Assembly: GCF_004331035.1 (NCBI RefSeq)
Contig: NZ_SJNT01000008.1
Location: 1-64,000, forward strand
Reading direction: 5' to 3'
DNA: 64,000 bases
Source of the DNA: Acinetobacter sp. ANC 4910
GTDB lineage: Bacteria; Pseudomonadota; Gammaproteobacteria; Pseudomonadales; Moraxellaceae
Below the pieces are notes generated by a model. That model did no database searches and was not told where the DNA came from. It saw only the letters and a list, made by a program, of their open reading frames with translations. Positions 17,398-27,858 of this stretch are shown one piece after another (positions within the stretch are counted from its first letter, which is position 1; each line of letters begins with the position of its first letter). The position numbers were made by a program, and so were the translations under genes.

Positions 17398-17655
17398 TTA
17401 CTCAGCAGCAGCTTCAACAACTTCAACTAAAGTCCAAGACTTTGTTTTAGAAATTGGGCGGCTTTCTTTGATTGTCACAACGTCGCCTAATTTAGCAGTG
17501 TTGTTCTCATCATGAGCATGTAATTTAGTTGAACGGCGGATTGATTTGCCATACAACGGGTGTTGAACACGACGTTCGATAAGTACAACAATAGACTTGT
17601 CCATTTTGTCGCTTACTACTTTGCCGGTTAACGTGCGGACTGTTTTTTCACTCAT
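17398..17655 (-). CDS. rpsQ: 30S ribosomal protein S17
   Basis: S17, 85 residues, a primary 16S rRNA-binding protein with an OB fold. [19 protein letters not shown] and [14 protein letters not shown] are family hallmarks. The start codon overlaps the rpmC stop by 4 bp (ATGA). It is the last gene of the S10 section. Confidence 0.98.
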   Translation of the reverse strand: MSEKTVRTLTGKVVSDKMDKSIVVLIERRVQHPLYGKSIRRSTKLHAHDENNTAKLGDVVTIKESRPISKTKSWTLVEVVEAAAE

Positions 17656-17849
17656 TGTCCGTTCCCCTGTTTTTCGGTAAGGAGGGTCTTAATACGAGCA
17701 ATAGTCTTACGAGTAAGCGCAACTTCGTGCGACTTACCCAATTGACCAGTTGCTTTAGCCATACGAAGACGGAATTGGTTAAGCTGTTGCTCATCAAGCA
17801 AAGCTGTCAACTCTTCTACCGATTTTTCACGTAGATCTTTAGTTTTCAT
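17652..17849 (-). CDS. rpmC: 50S ribosomal protein L29
   Basis: L29, 65 residues, a helical-hairpin protein at the tunnel exit near L23, where it helps form the docking site for nascent-chain factors. [14 protein letters not shown] and the [12 protein letters not shown] stretch are diagnostic. It overlaps rplP by one base (TAATG) and rpsQ by four bases. Confidence 0.98.
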   Translation of the reverse strand: MKTKDLREKSVEELTALLDEQQLNQFRLRMAKATGQLGKSHEVALTRKTIARIKTLLTEKQGNGQ

Positions 17850-18262
17850 TACATTACCGTCCGAGTCACGATAGTGGTTTTAAACGGAAGCTTAGCAGCA
17901 GCAAGCGTAAATGCTTCACGCGCCAATTCTTCGTTCACACCTTCCATTTCGTACAGGATCTTACCTGGTTTGATTTCACAAACCCAGTACTCCACATTAC
18001 CTTTACCGTTACCCATACGAACTTCTAATGGCTTTTCAGTAATTGGTTTGTCTGGGAATACACGAATAAAGATCTTACCACCACGCTTAACACGACGGCT
18101 AATGGTACGACGCGCAGCTTCAATTTGACGTGAAGTCATACGACCACGTTCAGTTGCTTTAAGCGCGATTGAACCAAATGATACTGTACTACCACGGTGC
18201 GCTAGACCAGTGTTACGGCCTTTTTGCACTTTACGGAATTTGGTACGTTTAGGTAGCAACAT
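17849..18262 (-). CDS. rplP: 50S ribosomal protein L16
   Basis: L16, 137 residues, contacts the A-site tRNA and is needed for peptidyl-transferase activity. [19 protein letters not shown] and [17 protein letters not shown] are diagnostic. The Arg in the GxVRMGxGK loop region is the site of 3-hydroxylation by YcfD-type oxygenases in other bacteria. It starts 3 bp after rpsC. Confidence 0.98.
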   Translation of the reverse strand: MLLPKRTKFRKVQKGRNTGLAHRGSTVSFGSIALKATERGRMTSRQIEAARRTISRRVKRGGKIFIRVFPDKPITEKPLEVRMGNGKGNVEYWVCEIKPGKILYEMEGVNEELAREAFTLAAAKLPFKTTIVTRTVM

Positions 18263-18265
18263 GGA

Positions 18266-19021
18266 TTATTCTCCCTTGTCAGCAGCACGGTCATTACGAC
18301 GTCCACGACGTTGCTCTTGACCTTCACCACGACCACGACCGCGTTTAGCTGGACGCTCTTCAGCTGGAGCTGGGTTCATGACTTGTTTCATGCCACCCAA
18401 GATCTCACCACGGAAGATCCATACTTTAACACCAATCGTACCGTAAGTCGTTTCAGCACGCATAGTTGAGTAGTCGATGTCCGCACGAAGCGTATGCAAA
18501 GGTACACGACCTTCACGATACCATTCTGTACGAGCAATCTCTGCACCACCTAAACGGCCAGAAACTTCAACTTTGATACCTTTAGCACCAGCACGCATCG
18601 TGTTTTGTACCGCACGCTTCATAGCACGACGGAACATAACACGCTTTTCTAATTGAGAAGCAATTGCTTCAGCAACTAAACGAGCGTCTAAGTCTGGGCG
18701 ATCGATTTCGTTGATGCTTACTTGCGCTGGAATACCCATAATTTGAGTAAGTTCACGCTGTAATTTCTCAATGTCTTCGCCTTTTTTACCGATCACGATA
18801 CCAGGACGTGCAGTGCTAATAGTTACTTTAGCAGCGCCCGTAGGACGTTCGATAAGAATATTGCTGATCATTGCATTCTTAAGTTTTTTAGTTAAAAACT
18901 CACGAACTTGAAGATCTTTAAGCAAATATTCAGCGTATTGTTTCGGACTCGCATACCAGTTGGCGTTATGACGTTTTACAACACCAAGGCGGATACCGAT
19001 TGGATGAACCTTCTGACCCAT
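18266..19021 (-). CDS. rpsC: 30S ribosomal protein S3
   Basis: S3, 251 residues, lies at the mRNA entry tunnel and has helicase-assisting basic residues. It has the KH domain with the [13 protein letters not shown] motif (around residues 75-88) and the conserved GWKG-equivalent [19 protein letters not shown]. The C-terminus is longer than in E. coli (233 residues) and ends in an Arg/Gly-rich tail ([17 protein letters not shown]). It follows rplV by one base. Confidence 0.98.
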   Translation of the reverse strand: MGQKVHPIGIRLGVVKRHNANWYASPKQYAEYLLKDLQVREFLTKKLKNAMISNILIERPTGAAKVTISTARPGIVIGKKGEDIEKLQRELTQIMGIPAQVSINEIDRPDLDARLVAEAIASQLEKRVMFRRAMKRAVQNTMRAGAKGIKVEVSGRLGGAEIARTEWYREGRVPLHTLRADIDYSTMRAETTYGTIGVKVWIFRGEILGGMKQVMNPAPAEERPAKRGRGRGEGQEQRRGRRNDRAADKGE

Positions 19022-19022
19022 A

Positions 19023-19352
19023 TCAAACCCCTACCTTAACGGTAATGTGACAAGTACGCTTAGTAATACGATCTGCACGGCCTTTAGCACGTGGCATAAT
19101 ACGTTTAAGGCTAGTGCCTTCATCAACGTAAATCGTAGTTACCTTAAGGTCGTCTACATCTAAACTGTTATTGTGTTCAGCGTTTGCAATTGCAGATTCC
19201 AATGCTTTTTTAACCAAAACTGCAGCTTTTTTGTTGCTGAAGTTAAGAATATTAAGCGCGTGAGCAACAGATTTGCCACGGATTAGGTCTGCAACCAAAC
19301 GAGTTTTTTGTGCCGAGATAGCGGCACCGCGTAATTTAGCAGTAACTTCCAT
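19023..19352 (-). CDS. rplV: 50S ribosomal protein L22
   Basis: L22, 109 residues, lines the narrow part of the exit tunnel. The start [20 protein letters not shown] is chosen because AAGG is seven bases upstream of this ATG (19352); the ATG at 19355 is closer than usual. The tunnel loop ([18 protein letters not shown]) looks normal. Deletions or insertions in this loop cause macrolide resistance elsewhere; none is seen. Confidence 0.97.
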   Translation of the reverse strand: MEVTAKLRGAAISAQKTRLVADLIRGKSVAHALNILNFSNKKAAVLVKKALESAIANAEHNNSLDVDDLKVTTIYVDEGTSLKRIMPRAKGRADRITKRTCHITVKVGV

Positions 19353-19361
19353 CATAGCACC

Positions 19362-19637
19362 TTAACGTTTAGATTTCTTGTCAACACCGTGACCGCGATA
19401 GGTACGAGTTGGCGCGAATTCACCAAGTTTGTGACCAACCATGTGTTCAGATACGATCACTGGAACATGGTTACGGCCATTATGTACAGAGATTGTTAAA
19501 CCAACAAAATCCGGGAGGATCATCGAACGACGTGACCAAGTCTTGATCGGCTTACGATTGTTAGCAGCAATAGCAGCTTCAACCTTAGCGAACAAGTGCG
19601 CATCGACGAATGGACCTTTTTTCAATGAACGAGGCAT
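19362..19637 (-). CDS. rpsS: 30S ribosomal protein S19
   Basis: S19, 91 residues, in the small-subunit head with S13. [15 protein letters not shown] and [17 protein letters not shown] are diagnostic. It lies 13 bp after rplB and 9 bp before rplV. Confidence 0.98.
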   Translation of the reverse strand: MPRSLKKGPFVDAHLFAKVEAAIAANNRKPIKTWSRRSMILPDFVGLTISVHNGRNHVPVIVSEHMVGHKLGEFAPTRTYRGHGVDKKSKR

Positions 19638-19650
19638 TAGTCAGATTCCT

Positions 19651-20475
19651 TTACTTGACGCGACGATCGCGAATAATCATCTTAGTCGTACGCTTGTTGG
19701 TACGTGTCTTGTACCCTTTAGCTTTTTGACCCCATGGGCTTACAGGTTGAATACCTTTGTTACGCCCTTCACCACCACCGTGTGGGTGATCAACTGGGTT
19801 CATCGCCATACCACGAACGGTAGGACGAACGCCACGCCAGCGTGCTGCACCTGCTTTACCAAGTGAGCGAAGGTTGCTTTCTTGGTTAGAAACTTCACCA
19901 AGAACTGCACGGCACTCAACGTGAATTTTACGCATTTCACCAGAACGTAAACGAACGATGGCGTAAGAACCGTCACGACCCAACAACTGAACTGAAGTAC
20001 CAGCAGAACGAGCTAATTGCGCGCCTTTACCGATTTTAAGTTCGATGTTGTGAAGAGTAGAACCGATCGGCATGTTGCGAAGCGGCAAGCAGTTACCTGG
20101 ACGAATTGGAGCATCGTTACCAGATTGAACTTTATCGCCAGCGCGAAGGCCTTTAGGCGCGATGATGTAGCGACGCTCACCATCAGCATACAATACAAGT
20201 GCAATGTGTGCTGTACGGTTAGGATCGTATTCAATACGCTCTACAGTCGCAGGAATGCCATCTTTGTTACGTTTAAAGTCAACAAGACGGTAGTGCTGCT
20301 TGTGACCACCACCAACGTGACGAGTCGTGATGTGACCGTTGTTGTTACGACCACCAGTACGTTTTTTAGCTTCAACCAACGGAGCATAAGGCGCGCCTTT
20401 GTGAAGATGGTCGTGAACGACTTTCTCTACAAAGCGACGTCCAGGAGACGTTGGCTTACATTTTTGAATTGGCAT
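19651..20475 (-). CDS. rplB: 50S ribosomal protein L2
   Basis: L2, 274 residues, one of the most conserved ribosomal proteins, needed for subunit association and peptidyl transfer. It has the N-terminal OB-like part, the SH3-like part with [13 protein letters not shown], and the C-terminal [17 protein letters not shown], in which the His is essential for activity. 11 bp separate it from rplW and 13 bp from rpsS. Confidence 0.98.
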   Translation of the reverse strand: MPIQKCKPTSPGRRFVEKVVHDHLHKGAPYAPLVEAKKRTGGRNNNGHITTRHVGGGHKQHYRLVDFKRNKDGIPATVERIEYDPNRTAHIALVLYADGERRYIIAPKGLRAGDKVQSGNDAPIRPGNCLPLRNMPIGSTLHNIELKIGKGAQLARSAGTSVQLLGRDGSYAIVRLRSGEMRKIHVECRAVLGEVSNQESNLRSLGKAGAARWRGVRPTVRGMAMNPVDHPHGGGEGRNKGIQPVSPWGQKAKGYKTRTNKRTTKMIIRDRRVK

Positions 20476-20486
20476 AATTCTCGTCC

Positions 20487-20807
20487 TTATTCCGCTGTGC
20501 TTTCAGCGGTATCGCCCAAGTCAGCCATTTCAACATCTTGGCCAGCTTTCAGGGTGACGTATGCTTTTTTAACATCAGAACGACGTCCTAATGTTTTACC
20601 AAAGCGTTTAGACTTACCTTTAGTGATCGTTGTGTTAACTTTAACAACCTGAACACCAAAGAGTTGTTCAACTGCTTTTTTGATTTCAAGTTTATTTGCA
20701 TCAAGTGCAACTTTAAAAACTTGAACACCAGCAGTCTCACCTAAAACTTGTGCTTTTTCTGAGAATACAGGTCCTTGTAGGACTTGATAGATACGTTCGT
20801 TGTTCAT
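20487..20807 (-). CDS. rplW: 50S ribosomal protein L23
   Basis: L23, 106 residues, at the tunnel exit, binding site for trigger factor and [22 protein letters not shown] and [20 protein letters not shown] are diagnostic; the surface Glu of the FSEK motif contacts trigger factor. Its start overlaps the rplD stop by 4 bp. Confidence 0.98.
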   Translation of the reverse strand: MNNERIYQVLQGPVFSEKAQVLGETAGVQVFKVALDANKLEIKKAVEQLFGVQVVKVNTTITKGKSKRFGKTLGRRSDVKKAYVTLKAGQDVEMADLGDTAESTAE

Positions 20808-21406
20808 CCGAGTTCTACCTCAATTTTCTTAGCAGCAGCAACAGACATAACAACTTTATCGAACGCGATCAAGCTAACAGGATCGATTGCAGTAGCATCA
20901 ACCACATCAACGTGTGGAATGTTGCGAGCTGCTAGATATAGATTCTCATCTACAGCATCAGTAACGATCAATGCGCGAGTAGCATTCAAGTCGTTAAGTT
21001 TCGCAAGCAATTCTTTAGTTTTTGGAGCTGCAACAGCAATCTCTTCAACTAATACAAGGCGATCTTGGCGAACAAGTTCAGCTAAGATACATTGCATTGC
21101 ACCGCGGTACATTTTGCGGTTTACTTTTTGAGACCAATCTTGTGGACGAGCAGCAAAAGTTTTACCACCACCAACCCAGATTGGGCTACGAATAGAACCA
21201 GCACGCGCACGGCCAGTACCTTTTTGACGGAATGGTTTTTTACCACCGCCAGATACGTCAGCACGTGATTTCTGAGCTTTCGAACCTTGACGACCACCAG
21301 CTAAGTAAGCTGTAACAACTTGGTGTACAAGAGCTTCGTTAAATTCACGACCGAAAGCAACTTCAGATAATTCAACAGCAGAGCCGGAAACAGTTTTTAA
21401 ATTCAC
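20804..21406 (-). CDS. rplD: 50S ribosomal protein L4
   Basis: L4, 200 residues, extends a loop into the exit tunnel ([20 protein letters not shown], residues around 60-80). In E. coli L4 also binds the S10 leader and represses transcription and translation of this operon; the leader in this window is structured, which makes equivalent control plausible. It lies 11 bp after rplC and overlaps rplW. Confidence 0.98.
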   Translation of the reverse strand: MNLKTVSGSAVELSEVAFGREFNEALVHQVVTAYLAGGRQGSKAQKSRADVSGGGKKPFRQKGTGRARAGSIRSPIWVGGGKTFAARPQDWSQKVNRKMYRGAMQCILAELVRQDRLVLVEEIAVAAPKTKELLAKLNDLNATRALIVTDAVDENLYLAARNIPHVDVVDATAIDPVSLIAFDKVVMSVAAAKKIEVELG

Positions 21407-21417
21407 GTTATTTCCCC

Positions 21418-22056
21418 TCAGGCCTTGATCGTAGGACGAACGGTAACGTCGCCACCAGTAGCACCAGGAATCGCGCCCTTAACAACTAGAACTGAACGCT
21501 CTGTGTCGATAGCAACGATCTCAAGACCCTGTGTAGTTACGCGTTCAGCACCTAAATGGCCAGCCATTTTTTTGCCTTTGAATACGCGACCAGGAGTCTG
21601 GTTTTGACCAGTAGAACCTAAAACACGGTGAGAAAGTGAGTTACCGTGAGTAGCATCTTGGGTACGGAAGTTCCAACGCTTAACACCACCTTGGAAACCT
21701 TTACCTTTAGACGTACCAGTAACGTCAACGATTTGACCAACTGTGAACAAATCAACAGTTAGAACACCACCAACTTCACGACCTTCAAGATCAGCTTCTG
21801 TAGCGCGGAATTCTTGAACTAGACGACCAGCAGCAACACCCGCTTTCGCAAAGTGACCTTTCTGAGCGTTAGTTACACGAGATTCGCGACGTTCACCAGT
21901 AGTGATTTGAATCGCTTGATAACCATCAGTTTCAAGCGTTTTGATTTGAGTGATGCGGTTAGGATCAACCTCAATCACTGTTACAGGCACAGAAACACCA
22001 GCATCTGTAAAGATACGGGTCATACCGCACTTGCGACCGACTAAACCAATAGCCAT
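21418..22056 (-). CDS. rplC: 50S ribosomal protein L3
   Basis: L3, 212 residues, an early-assembly protein near the peptidyl-transferase centre. [18 protein letters not shown] is the family start, and the ATG at 22056 has AGAGG eight bases upstream while the upstream ATG at 22062 is too close. The [17 protein letters not shown] signature and the Gln of [14 protein letters not shown] (methylated by PrmB in other bacteria) are present. Confidence 0.98.
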   Translation of the reverse strand: MAIGLVGRKCGMTRIFTDAGVSVPVTVIEVDPNRITQIKTLETDGYQAIQITTGERRESRVTNAQKGHFAKAGVAAGRLVQEFRATEADLEGREVGGVLTVDLFTVGQIVDVTGTSKGKGFQGGVKRWNFRTQDATHGNSLSHRVLGSTGQNQTPGRVFKGKKMAGHLGAERVTTQGLEIVAIDTERSVLVVKGAIPGATGGDVTVRPTIKA

Positions 22057-22115
22057 GTGCATAACCTCTAAAAAAGCGGCCTAATTAACTTAAAAACGTT
22101 AATTAACCGAAAGTC

Positions 22116-22427
22116 TTAACCCAAAGCGATCTGAACATCAACACCAGCAGCAAGATCTAACTTCATCAATGCATCAACAGTTTTATCTGTAGGTTGAACG
22201 ATGTCGATCAAACGTTTGTAAGTGCGGATCTCATATTGGTCACGCGCATCTTTGTTAACGTGTGGTGATGTTAAAACGTTAAAACGTTCGATGCGAGTTG
22301 GCATCGGGATTGGACCACAAACTTGTGCGCCAGTACGTTTTGCTGTTTCTACGATCTCTTGAGCAGATTGATCAATTAAACGGTGATCAAAAGACTTCAA
22401 ACGGATACGAATTCTCTGGTTAGACAT
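22116..22427 (-). CDS. rpsJ: 30S ribosomal protein S10
   Basis: S10, 103 residues, also known in E. coli as NusE, a component of the antitermination complex. [19 protein letters not shown] and [20 protein letters not shown] are diagnostic. The ATG at 22427 is chosen because it has GGAG nine bases upstream. It is the first gene of the S10 operon. The str genes (rpsL, rpsG, fusA, tufA) do not lie upstream here, so they are elsewhere in the genome. Confidence 0.98.
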
Positions 22428-22632
22428 ACCAGTTAACTCCAAGCCAAATATATAAAGAATCACCCTTGACGCATCTCACCCCACTAAATAAAGGGTAAGT
22501 GTCAAGAGCAGTGAAATATCACTAAGGTCATGATCGATGCCACGACTGTCACGATGTTAACTACTTTCTTCGCAGTTAACCCCCTTTCATTAAAGGGTCG
22601 CTCATTATAGCCATTGTTTAACGCTTAAGCAA
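22428..22632 (-). promoter_or_regulatory. S10 operon promoter and structured leader
   Basis: A sigma70-like promoter, TTGCTT (22627-22632), 17 bp, TATAAT (22604-22609), sets the start near 22597. The roughly 170-base leader contains a CCCTTT/AAAGGG hairpin (22582-22597), GTTAACT/AGTTAAC (22556-22580) and CTTGAC/GTCAAG (22465-22506). Autogenous control by L4, as in E. coli, would act here. Confidence 0.75.
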
Positions 22633-22699
22633 ATCCATTTTGCCTTTTTTGGTCTTTTTTTCAAATTTCCATGATTTTCAGTTGTTTGTTATTTAACCG

Positions 22700-23434
22700 C
22701 TATGCTGTTTTTTGTAAGACATACTCAATCGCTTGATTGAGCAACTGATTTCCCTCGAAAAAATGTGCCCTCTGTGAGCGTTTTAATTCACTTTCAGTTT
22801 GCACAAAGGCTCCAGAAAAGTGAGCCAGCTCATCATCATTCTCTAAAAATAAACTCAGGGTTTCGGGTGTAATTTCGGGATGAAATTGAAAACCGAGTAC
22901 ATTTCTTCCAATCTGGTACATTTGATTACGACATACATCATTTTCTGCCAAATGAATCGCGCCTTTGGGAATTTCAAAGGTCTCACTGTGCCACTGCATG
23001 ACATTGAACTGCTCAGGTAGCTCAAAGCAATCTTGGGGTACATGTTGTACTTTACGTACCGTCGTCCAACCCAGTTCCTGCATGCCACTCTTACTGACCG
23101 CAGCACCCAAAGCATTCGCGATCAATTGTCCACCCAAGCACAGACCAATAGCAGGCTTACCCAATGCCAAATAACGTCTTAGCCAGCGCTTTTCGATTTT
23201 TAACCATGGATAATTAACCTCATCATTTACACTCATGGTTCCTCCCATGATGATGAGAAGATCTACATCTTCAATTTGCGGTAAAGCCTCAATTTCCAGA
23301 GGTAAATCCACAGGTAAGGCAAAAAATTCTGTGGCTGTAATTTGTGCCTGATGTGCTTTTAAAAACTCATAACAACTACCGAACCCTTCACCAGCAATAT
23401 GCTGAAAATAATGTACTTTTAAATGCGACTTCAT
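22700..23434 (-). CDS. Class I glutamine amidotransferase-like protein
   Basis: A 244-residue cytoplasmic protein. The nucleophile elbow GLCLGGQ (Cys in the triad, about residue 99) and the later FQFHPE (His and Glu) complete a GATase1 triad of the GMP-synthase glutaminase type. No synthetase domain is attached, so this is a stand-alone member such as those that act as gamma-glutamyl hydrolases or as unlinked amidotransferases. The reaction is not known. It stands alone upstream of the S10 operon on the same strand, and its promoter is in the 146-bp gap to the divergent metC-like gene. Confidence 0.8.
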   Translation of the reverse strand: MKSHLKVHYFQHIAGEGFGSCYEFLKAHQAQITATEFFALPVDLPLEIEALPQIEDVDLLIIMGGTMSVNDEVNYPWLKIEKRWLRRYLALGKPAIGLCLGGQLIANALGAAVSKSGMQELGWTTVRKVQHVPQDCFELPEQFNVMQWHSETFEIPKGAIHLAENDVCRNQMYQIGRNVLGFQFHPEITPETLSLFLENDDELAHFSGAFVQTESELKRSQRAHFFEGNQLLNQAIEYVLQKTA

Positions 23435-23580
23435 GCGCTGTAACCTATTGTTGTAGCTTTGCTTAGATTTAGCAAAATTGAAGCCAACTTTTGATTTGGT
23501 TGCTTGTTTTTACAGTTCTTCCCAATTCGGTAGCGAAAATTGACATATTCTCTTAATCTAGGTTCCATCCTACGCTTTAC

Positions 23581-24780
23581 ATGAGTCACATCTTGAACAA
23601 GAAACCTCAAACTGCGCTAATTCATGCACCAAGAAAAGCACCCCAATATATTTCTAGCGTTCAACCTCCCCTGTTTCGTGCATCCACCATTATTTTTGAA
23701 AATACCGATGCACTATTTAATCGCCACTGGACTGACCCGTATGACTACAGCTATGGCACTCATGGCACTCCAACAACGTTTACTTTAGCAGATCAAATCG
23801 CTCAAATTGAAGGTGGCGAATACTGCTTATTGGCACCCAGTGGACTTTCTGCAATTAATTTAGTCAATTCCGCTTTACTCGCGCAAGGCGATGAAGTCTG
23901 GGTACCCGATAATGTCTATGGTCCTAATATGGAGCATCTGCGTAATCTGGAAAAACGCTACGGCATTCAAGTGCAAGTTTATAATCCTGTAGATGTTACA
24001 AGTTTTACCCCATCCGACCATGCCAAACTCCTTTGGCTTGAAGCTGCGGGATCCGTCACCTTAGAATTCCCTGATTTAATCGGCTTAGTTCAAAAAGCAC
24101 AAGCTGAACAGATTTTGACAGTGTTGGATAATACTTGGGGTGCTGGTTTAGCCTTTAATCCGTTTGATTTTTCTGATGAACATTTGGCTGTAGATATTAG
24201 TGTGCATGCCTTAACCAAATATCCGAGTGGTGGTGGTGATATTTTGATGGGCTCTGTGGTGACACGCAATCAGCAACTACATCATCAATTATTCCGTATG
24301 CATGCTATACAAGGGATTGCCGTTTCTGGCGATGACACCGCCCAGATTCAGCGTAGCTTGGCTCACATGGCCATCCGTTACGAACAACAAGCAACATCAG
24401 CCTTAAAACTACTTGCATGGTTAAAACAACAACCGCAATTTAGTCAGGTCTTACATCCGAGTGATCCTGATGCTGCAGGGCATGCACACTGGAAACAAGT
24501 GTGCCTCACAGGCAAAAGTGCAGGCTTGGTGAGTGTGATTTTTAAGCCCGAATATGACTTAAAAGCAGTGCGTGAATTTTGTGATCATCTGAATTTATTT
24601 AAGCTCGGATTTAGCTGGGGTGGCCCAATCAGCTTGGTCATGCTGTATGAACTCAACCACATGCGTTCACTGAAAAATACACATTTACAACAAGGTTTAT
24701 TGGTCCGCTTTTGTATAGGACTAGAAGATGCTGACGATTTAGTCCAAGATATTCAAAACGCATTAAAACAGCTCGAATAA
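23581..24780 (+). CDS. metC: Cystathionine beta-lyase (Cys/Met metabolism PLP enzyme)
   Basis: A 399-residue PLP-dependent enzyme that would cleave cystathionine to homocysteine, pyruvate and ammonia in methionine synthesis. The Schiff-base Lys is in SVHALTKYPSGGGDILMGSV, the phosphate-binding region is SGLSAINLVN, and the N-terminal YGTHGTPTT matches the family. SVHALTKYPSGGGD-like sequence favours MetC over cystathionine gamma-lyases, but a related C-S lyase is possible. It is followed 19 bp later by the HerA-like gene, so the two are probably co-transcribed. The start lacks a clear ribosome site. Confidence 0.85.
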   Translation: MSHILNKKPQTALIHAPRKAPQYISSVQPPLFRASTIIFENTDALFNRHWTDPYDYSYGTHGTPTTFTLADQIAQIEGGEYCLLAPSGLSAINLVNSALLAQGDEVWVPDNVYGPNMEHLRNLEKRYGIQVQVYNPVDVTSFTPSDHAKLLWLEAAGSVTLEFPDLIGLVQKAQAEQILTVLDNTWGAGLAFNPFDFSDEHLAVDISVHALTKYPSGGGDILMGSVVTRNQQLHHQLFRMHAIQGIAVSGDDTAQIQRSLAHMAIRYEQQATSALKLLAWLKQQPQFSQVLHPSDPDAAGHAHWKQVCLTGKSAGLVSVIFKPEYDLKAVREFCDHLNLFKLGFSWGGPISLVMLYELNHMRSLKNTHLQQGLLVRFCIGLEDADDLVQDIQNALKQLE

Positions 24781-24799
24781 ATTCTAAAATAGGTGAAAA

Positions 24800-26350
24800 A
24801 TGAGTAAACCAATCGTCATTGCAAAAAAAACCACGGATACCACACAAGACATTGTTTTACATTCTCAATTTGCCAATCGGCACGGTCTAATTGCGGGTGC
24901 AACGGGAACTGGTAAGACGGTGACCTTAAAGGTATTGGCGGAAAGTTTTTCACGCATTGGTGTACCGGTTTTCCTTGCCGATGCCAAGGGCGATGTTTCT
25001 AGTCTAGCCCAAGCTGGCAGTAGCAATCCAAAATTTGATGAACGCATTAAAAACCTAGGCATTGATTCCATTCCCTTTGCTGCCTCACCTATGGTTTTCT
25101 GGGATTTATTTGGCGAGCAAGGACATCCAATTCGCAGCACAGTATCTGAAATTGGACCACTTTTACTGGCACAAATGTTGAATTTAAACGACACACAGGA
25201 AGGGGTTTTATCGGCAGTTTTTCGGATTGCAGATGATCAGGGGCTACTATTGATTGACTTTAAAGATTTAAAAGCCATGCTCGGTTATGTCAGCGAACAT
25301 GCCGCAGAATTTAAAGCTGAATACGGCAATCTCTCCCCTGCCAGTCTAGGGGCCATTCAACGCAACTTACTGGCACTGGCCGATCAGGGCGGAGATCAGT
25401 TTTTTGGTGAACCTAGTTTGAATATTCTTGATTTTATTCAAACCGATGCCGATGGTCGAGGTTACATCAATTTACTTGCAGCAGATAAATTGATGAACAC
25501 CCCCAAACTGTATGCCACTTTTCTCCTCTGGATGCTCTCTGAGTTATTCGAGCAGTTACCTGAAGTTGGCGACATGGATAAACCGAAACTGGTGTTCTTC
25601 TTTGATGAAGCTCATTTACTTTTTGATAATGCCAGTGCTGCACTGCAAGAAAAAATTGAACAAGTAGTACGCTTAATTCGCTCCAAAGGCGTCGGGATTT
25701 ATTTTGTAACCCAGAATCCGTTGGATTTACCTGAAAGCGTATTAGGGCAACTGGGGAATCGAGTACAACATGCATTACGCGCCTTTACCCCTAAAGATCA
25801 AAAAGCAGTTAAAACTGCAGCCACAACTTTTCGTGCCAATCCTGAGTTTGATGTCGAGCAAGCCATTACCGAACTGGGCGTTGGTGAAGCGCTAATCAGT
25901 TGCCTCGATGAACAAGGCATACCACAAATTGTCGAGCGTGGCTGGGTCATGCCTCCCTACTCTGCGTTTAGCCCAATTTCACCCGAAATCCGCAAAGCAT
26001 TAATGAGCAAAAGTAGCGTGGCAGGCGTATATGAACAAAGTATAGACCGTGACAGCGCTTACGAACGTTTACAGCAAAAAGTGGCTGAACGCCAACAGCA
26101 AGCTCAAGCAGATGTCCTTGCGAAAGAACAAGCTAAACAACAAGAAACCTTTGCTAAACAACAGGCCAAAGATCAGGAACGTATAGCGCGAGAACAACAA
26201 AAAGAAGCCGATCATGCTGCCAAGCAGCGGGAAAAGTTCACCGAAGATATTGTGGGAACTTTTGCCAAAAGTGCTGCCCGCAGTTTAGGTGGCTCTACAG
26301 GACAAAAAATTATGCGTGGTTTACTCGGTTCTTTATTTGGTGGTAAATAG
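24800..26350 (+). CDS. HerA/YjgR-type ATPase (DUF853)
   Basis: A 516-residue protein of the helicase HerA-like family. Walker A is [11 protein letters not shown] (residues about 33-43) and Walker B is [12 protein letters not shown] (about 267-278). A conserved [15 protein letters not shown] and an Arg-containing [17 protein letters not shown] follow. The last about 100 residues form a charged Gln/Lys/Glu-rich coiled coil ending in a Gly-rich [14 protein letters not shown]. Family members are FtsK/HerA-like hexameric ATPases whose role in Gammaproteobacteria is unclear. AGGTG lies before the ATG. Confidence 0.85.
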   Translation: MSKPIVIAKKTTDTTQDIVLHSQFANRHGLIAGATGTGKTVTLKVLAESFSRIGVPVFLADAKGDVSSLAQAGSSNPKFDERIKNLGIDSIPFAASPMVFWDLFGEQGHPIRSTVSEIGPLLLAQMLNLNDTQEGVLSAVFRIADDQGLLLIDFKDLKAMLGYVSEHAAEFKAEYGNLSPASLGAIQRNLLALADQGGDQFFGEPSLNILDFIQTDADGRGYINLLAADKLMNTPKLYATFLLWMLSELFEQLPEVGDMDKPKLVFFFDEAHLLFDNASAALQEKIEQVVRLIRSKGVGIYFVTQNPLDLPESVLGQLGNRVQHALRAFTPKDQKAVKTAATTFRANPEFDVEQAITELGVGEALISCLDEQGIPQIVERGWVMPPYSAFSPISPEIRKALMSKSSVAGVYEQSIDRDSAYERLQQKVAERQQQAQADVLAKEQAKQQETFAKQQAKDQERIAREQQKEADHAAKQREKFTEDIVGTFAKSAARSLGGSTGQKIMRGLLGSLFGGK

Positions 26351-26398
26351 CGTTCTAATCATTTTTCAACGCCATCGACATATCAAGATACCAATACC

Positions 26399-26436
26399 GA
26401 CCTTAGATTTTCCATCATTTCTAAGGTCTTTTTTTC
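26399..26436 (+). terminator. Terminator after the HerA-like gene
   Basis: GACCTTAGA/TCTAAGGTC 9-bp stem with a 12-base loop followed by eight Ts. Confidence 0.85.
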
Positions 26437-26496
26437 TCCACAACCCCTTAGATTATTTATTCCATAAAAATAATAGGGTTTTGTGTTAAAAATAGA

Positions 26497-26536
26497 TTGC
26501 AATTAAAATATTAAATATGTATTTTAAATACATCTT
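26497..26536 (+). promoter_or_regulatory. NsrR-type operator in the hmp promoter
   Basis: ATGTATTT-T-AAATACAT is a perfect 17-bp palindrome (26517-26533), extending to 26514-26536 with one mismatch pair. It matches the known NsrR consensus (ATGyATTT-A-AAATrCAT type). A TTGCAA -35 lies at 26497-26502 and a TATTTT -10 at 26520-26525 overlaps the palindrome, so repressor binding would block RNA polymerase. Confidence 0.85.
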
Positions 26537-26564
26537 ATAAATAACAGCCAAGTGAGATCACATC

Positions 26565-27773
26565 ATGACTCCGCAGCAAATTGAACTTGTAAAAGCCACT
26601 GTCCCTGTTCTTCGTGAAAATGGCGTTGCATTAACCGGCTATTTTTATAATCGCATGTTAGGGAATAATCCTGAATTAAAAGAAACCTTTAATATGGGAC
26701 ACCAACGTAGCGGCGCTCAAGCACAAGCACTTGCGGGTGCCGTATTGGCTTATGCAGAAAATATCGAAGACCCTTCTGTTCTTTTACCTGTGGTTGAATT
26801 AATCGCACACAAACATGTCAGCCTAAATATTCAAGCCCCTGACTACAATATTGTGGGTGAAAACTTGCTCCATTCCATCAGTGAAGTCCTTAACATCTCA
26901 ATGGAAGATCCATTAATTGATGCGTGGGCAGCGGCTTATGGGCAGTTGGCAGATCTATTTATTAGCACTGAAAAAGCCATTTATAATCTGCATCAACAAA
27001 CCCAAGGTAGTTGGTTAGGCTGGCGTAATTTTAAAATTGCCAAGAAAGTGGTAGAAAGTGATGAAATTACCTCTTTCTATCTTGCGCCTGTCGACGGCGG
27101 TGCATTACCAAAATATGAAGCAGGTCAATATATTTCAGTTCGCGTATTTGTCGAAGAGTTAGGTTTAAAACAACCTCGCCAATACACTTTATCGACCAGC
27201 CCGCAAGCCGACTATTTACGCATTTCGGTAAAACGTGAAGATGAGAAAGGTGATTTAGCTGGTGGTTGGGTATCAAGCACACTGCATGGTTTGGCTGAAG
27301 GTGCTGAAATTGAAGTCTCTGCACCAACAGGTAACTTCTATCTGATTGATAGCAGCAAACGCAATGTCTTTATCAGTGGTGGTGTGGGCTTAACCCCAAT
27401 GATTGCCATGCTTAATCAATTGGTTACACTGGATATGCCACAACCTGTCAGCTTTATTCATGCTTGTCGCAGCAGCCAAGTCCATGCCATGAAACAACAT
27501 ATTCATGAGCAGAAATCAAAATTCCCTCGCCTAACAACGTTTACTGCCTACGAATTTCCACATGAAGGCGATGTATTAGGTGATGATTATGATGTGGCTG
27601 GACGCTTAGACTTAGGCACTGTGGATGCAGCATTGTTACCAAAAAATGCCGATTACTACCTATGTGGCCCAATGCCATTTATGGCAGAACAACATAAAGC
27701 CCTCGTCGCTCGCGGCATTAAACCTGAACAAATTCATAGTGAAGCATTTGGTACAGGTGGGGTTCGCATCTAA
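26565..27773 (+). CDS. hmp: Nitric oxide dioxygenase / flavohemoprotein Hmp
   Basis: A 402-residue fusion: an N-terminal globin (about 1-140) with distal Tyr in TGYFYNRM and proximal His in AHKHVSLNI, and a C-terminal ferredoxin reductase with FAD-binding RQYTLS (about residue 207) and NAD-binding FISGGVGLTPMIAML and CGPMPFM motifs. It converts NO and O2 to nitrate using NADPH. The promoter carries an NsrR-type palindrome, and nsrR lies immediately downstream, so control by NO-sensing repression is strongly supported. Confidence 0.95.
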   Translation: MTPQQIELVKATVPVLRENGVALTGYFYNRMLGNNPELKETFNMGHQRSGAQAQALAGAVLAYAENIEDPSVLLPVVELIAHKHVSLNIQAPDYNIVGENLLHSISEVLNISMEDPLIDAWAAAYGQLADLFISTEKAIYNLHQQTQGSWLGWRNFKIAKKVVESDEITSFYLAPVDGGALPKYEAGQYISVRVFVEELGLKQPRQYTLSTSPQADYLRISVKREDEKGDLAGGWVSSTLHGLAEGAEIEVSAPTGNFYLIDSSKRNVFISGGVGLTPMIAMLNQLVTLDMPQPVSFIHACRSSQVHAMKQHIHEQKSKFPRLTTFTAYEFPHEGDVLGDDYDVAGRLDLGTVDAALLPKNADYYLCGPMPFMAEQHKALVARGIKPEQIHSEAFGTGGVRI

Positions 27774-27796
27774 ACCTGCTACCGCATGCGTACCGT

Positions 27797-27827
27797 ATAA
27801 GGCTAGTCTATGTTAGACTAGCCTTAT
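27797..27827 (+). terminator. Long hairpin between hmp and nsrR
   Basis: Perfect 14-bp stem with a TGT loop. Few Ts follow, so it is a weak intrinsic terminator or an attenuator between hmp and nsrR. Confidence 0.65.
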
Positions 27828-27858
27828 CTATTCATCTCAAAAAAAGATGAGCACAATC

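Noticed and set aside
22428..22463. Longer rpsJ start with 12 extra residues
   Set aside because: The extra residues do not match the S10 family start and lack a ribosome site; the ATG at 22427 has GGAG at good spacing.
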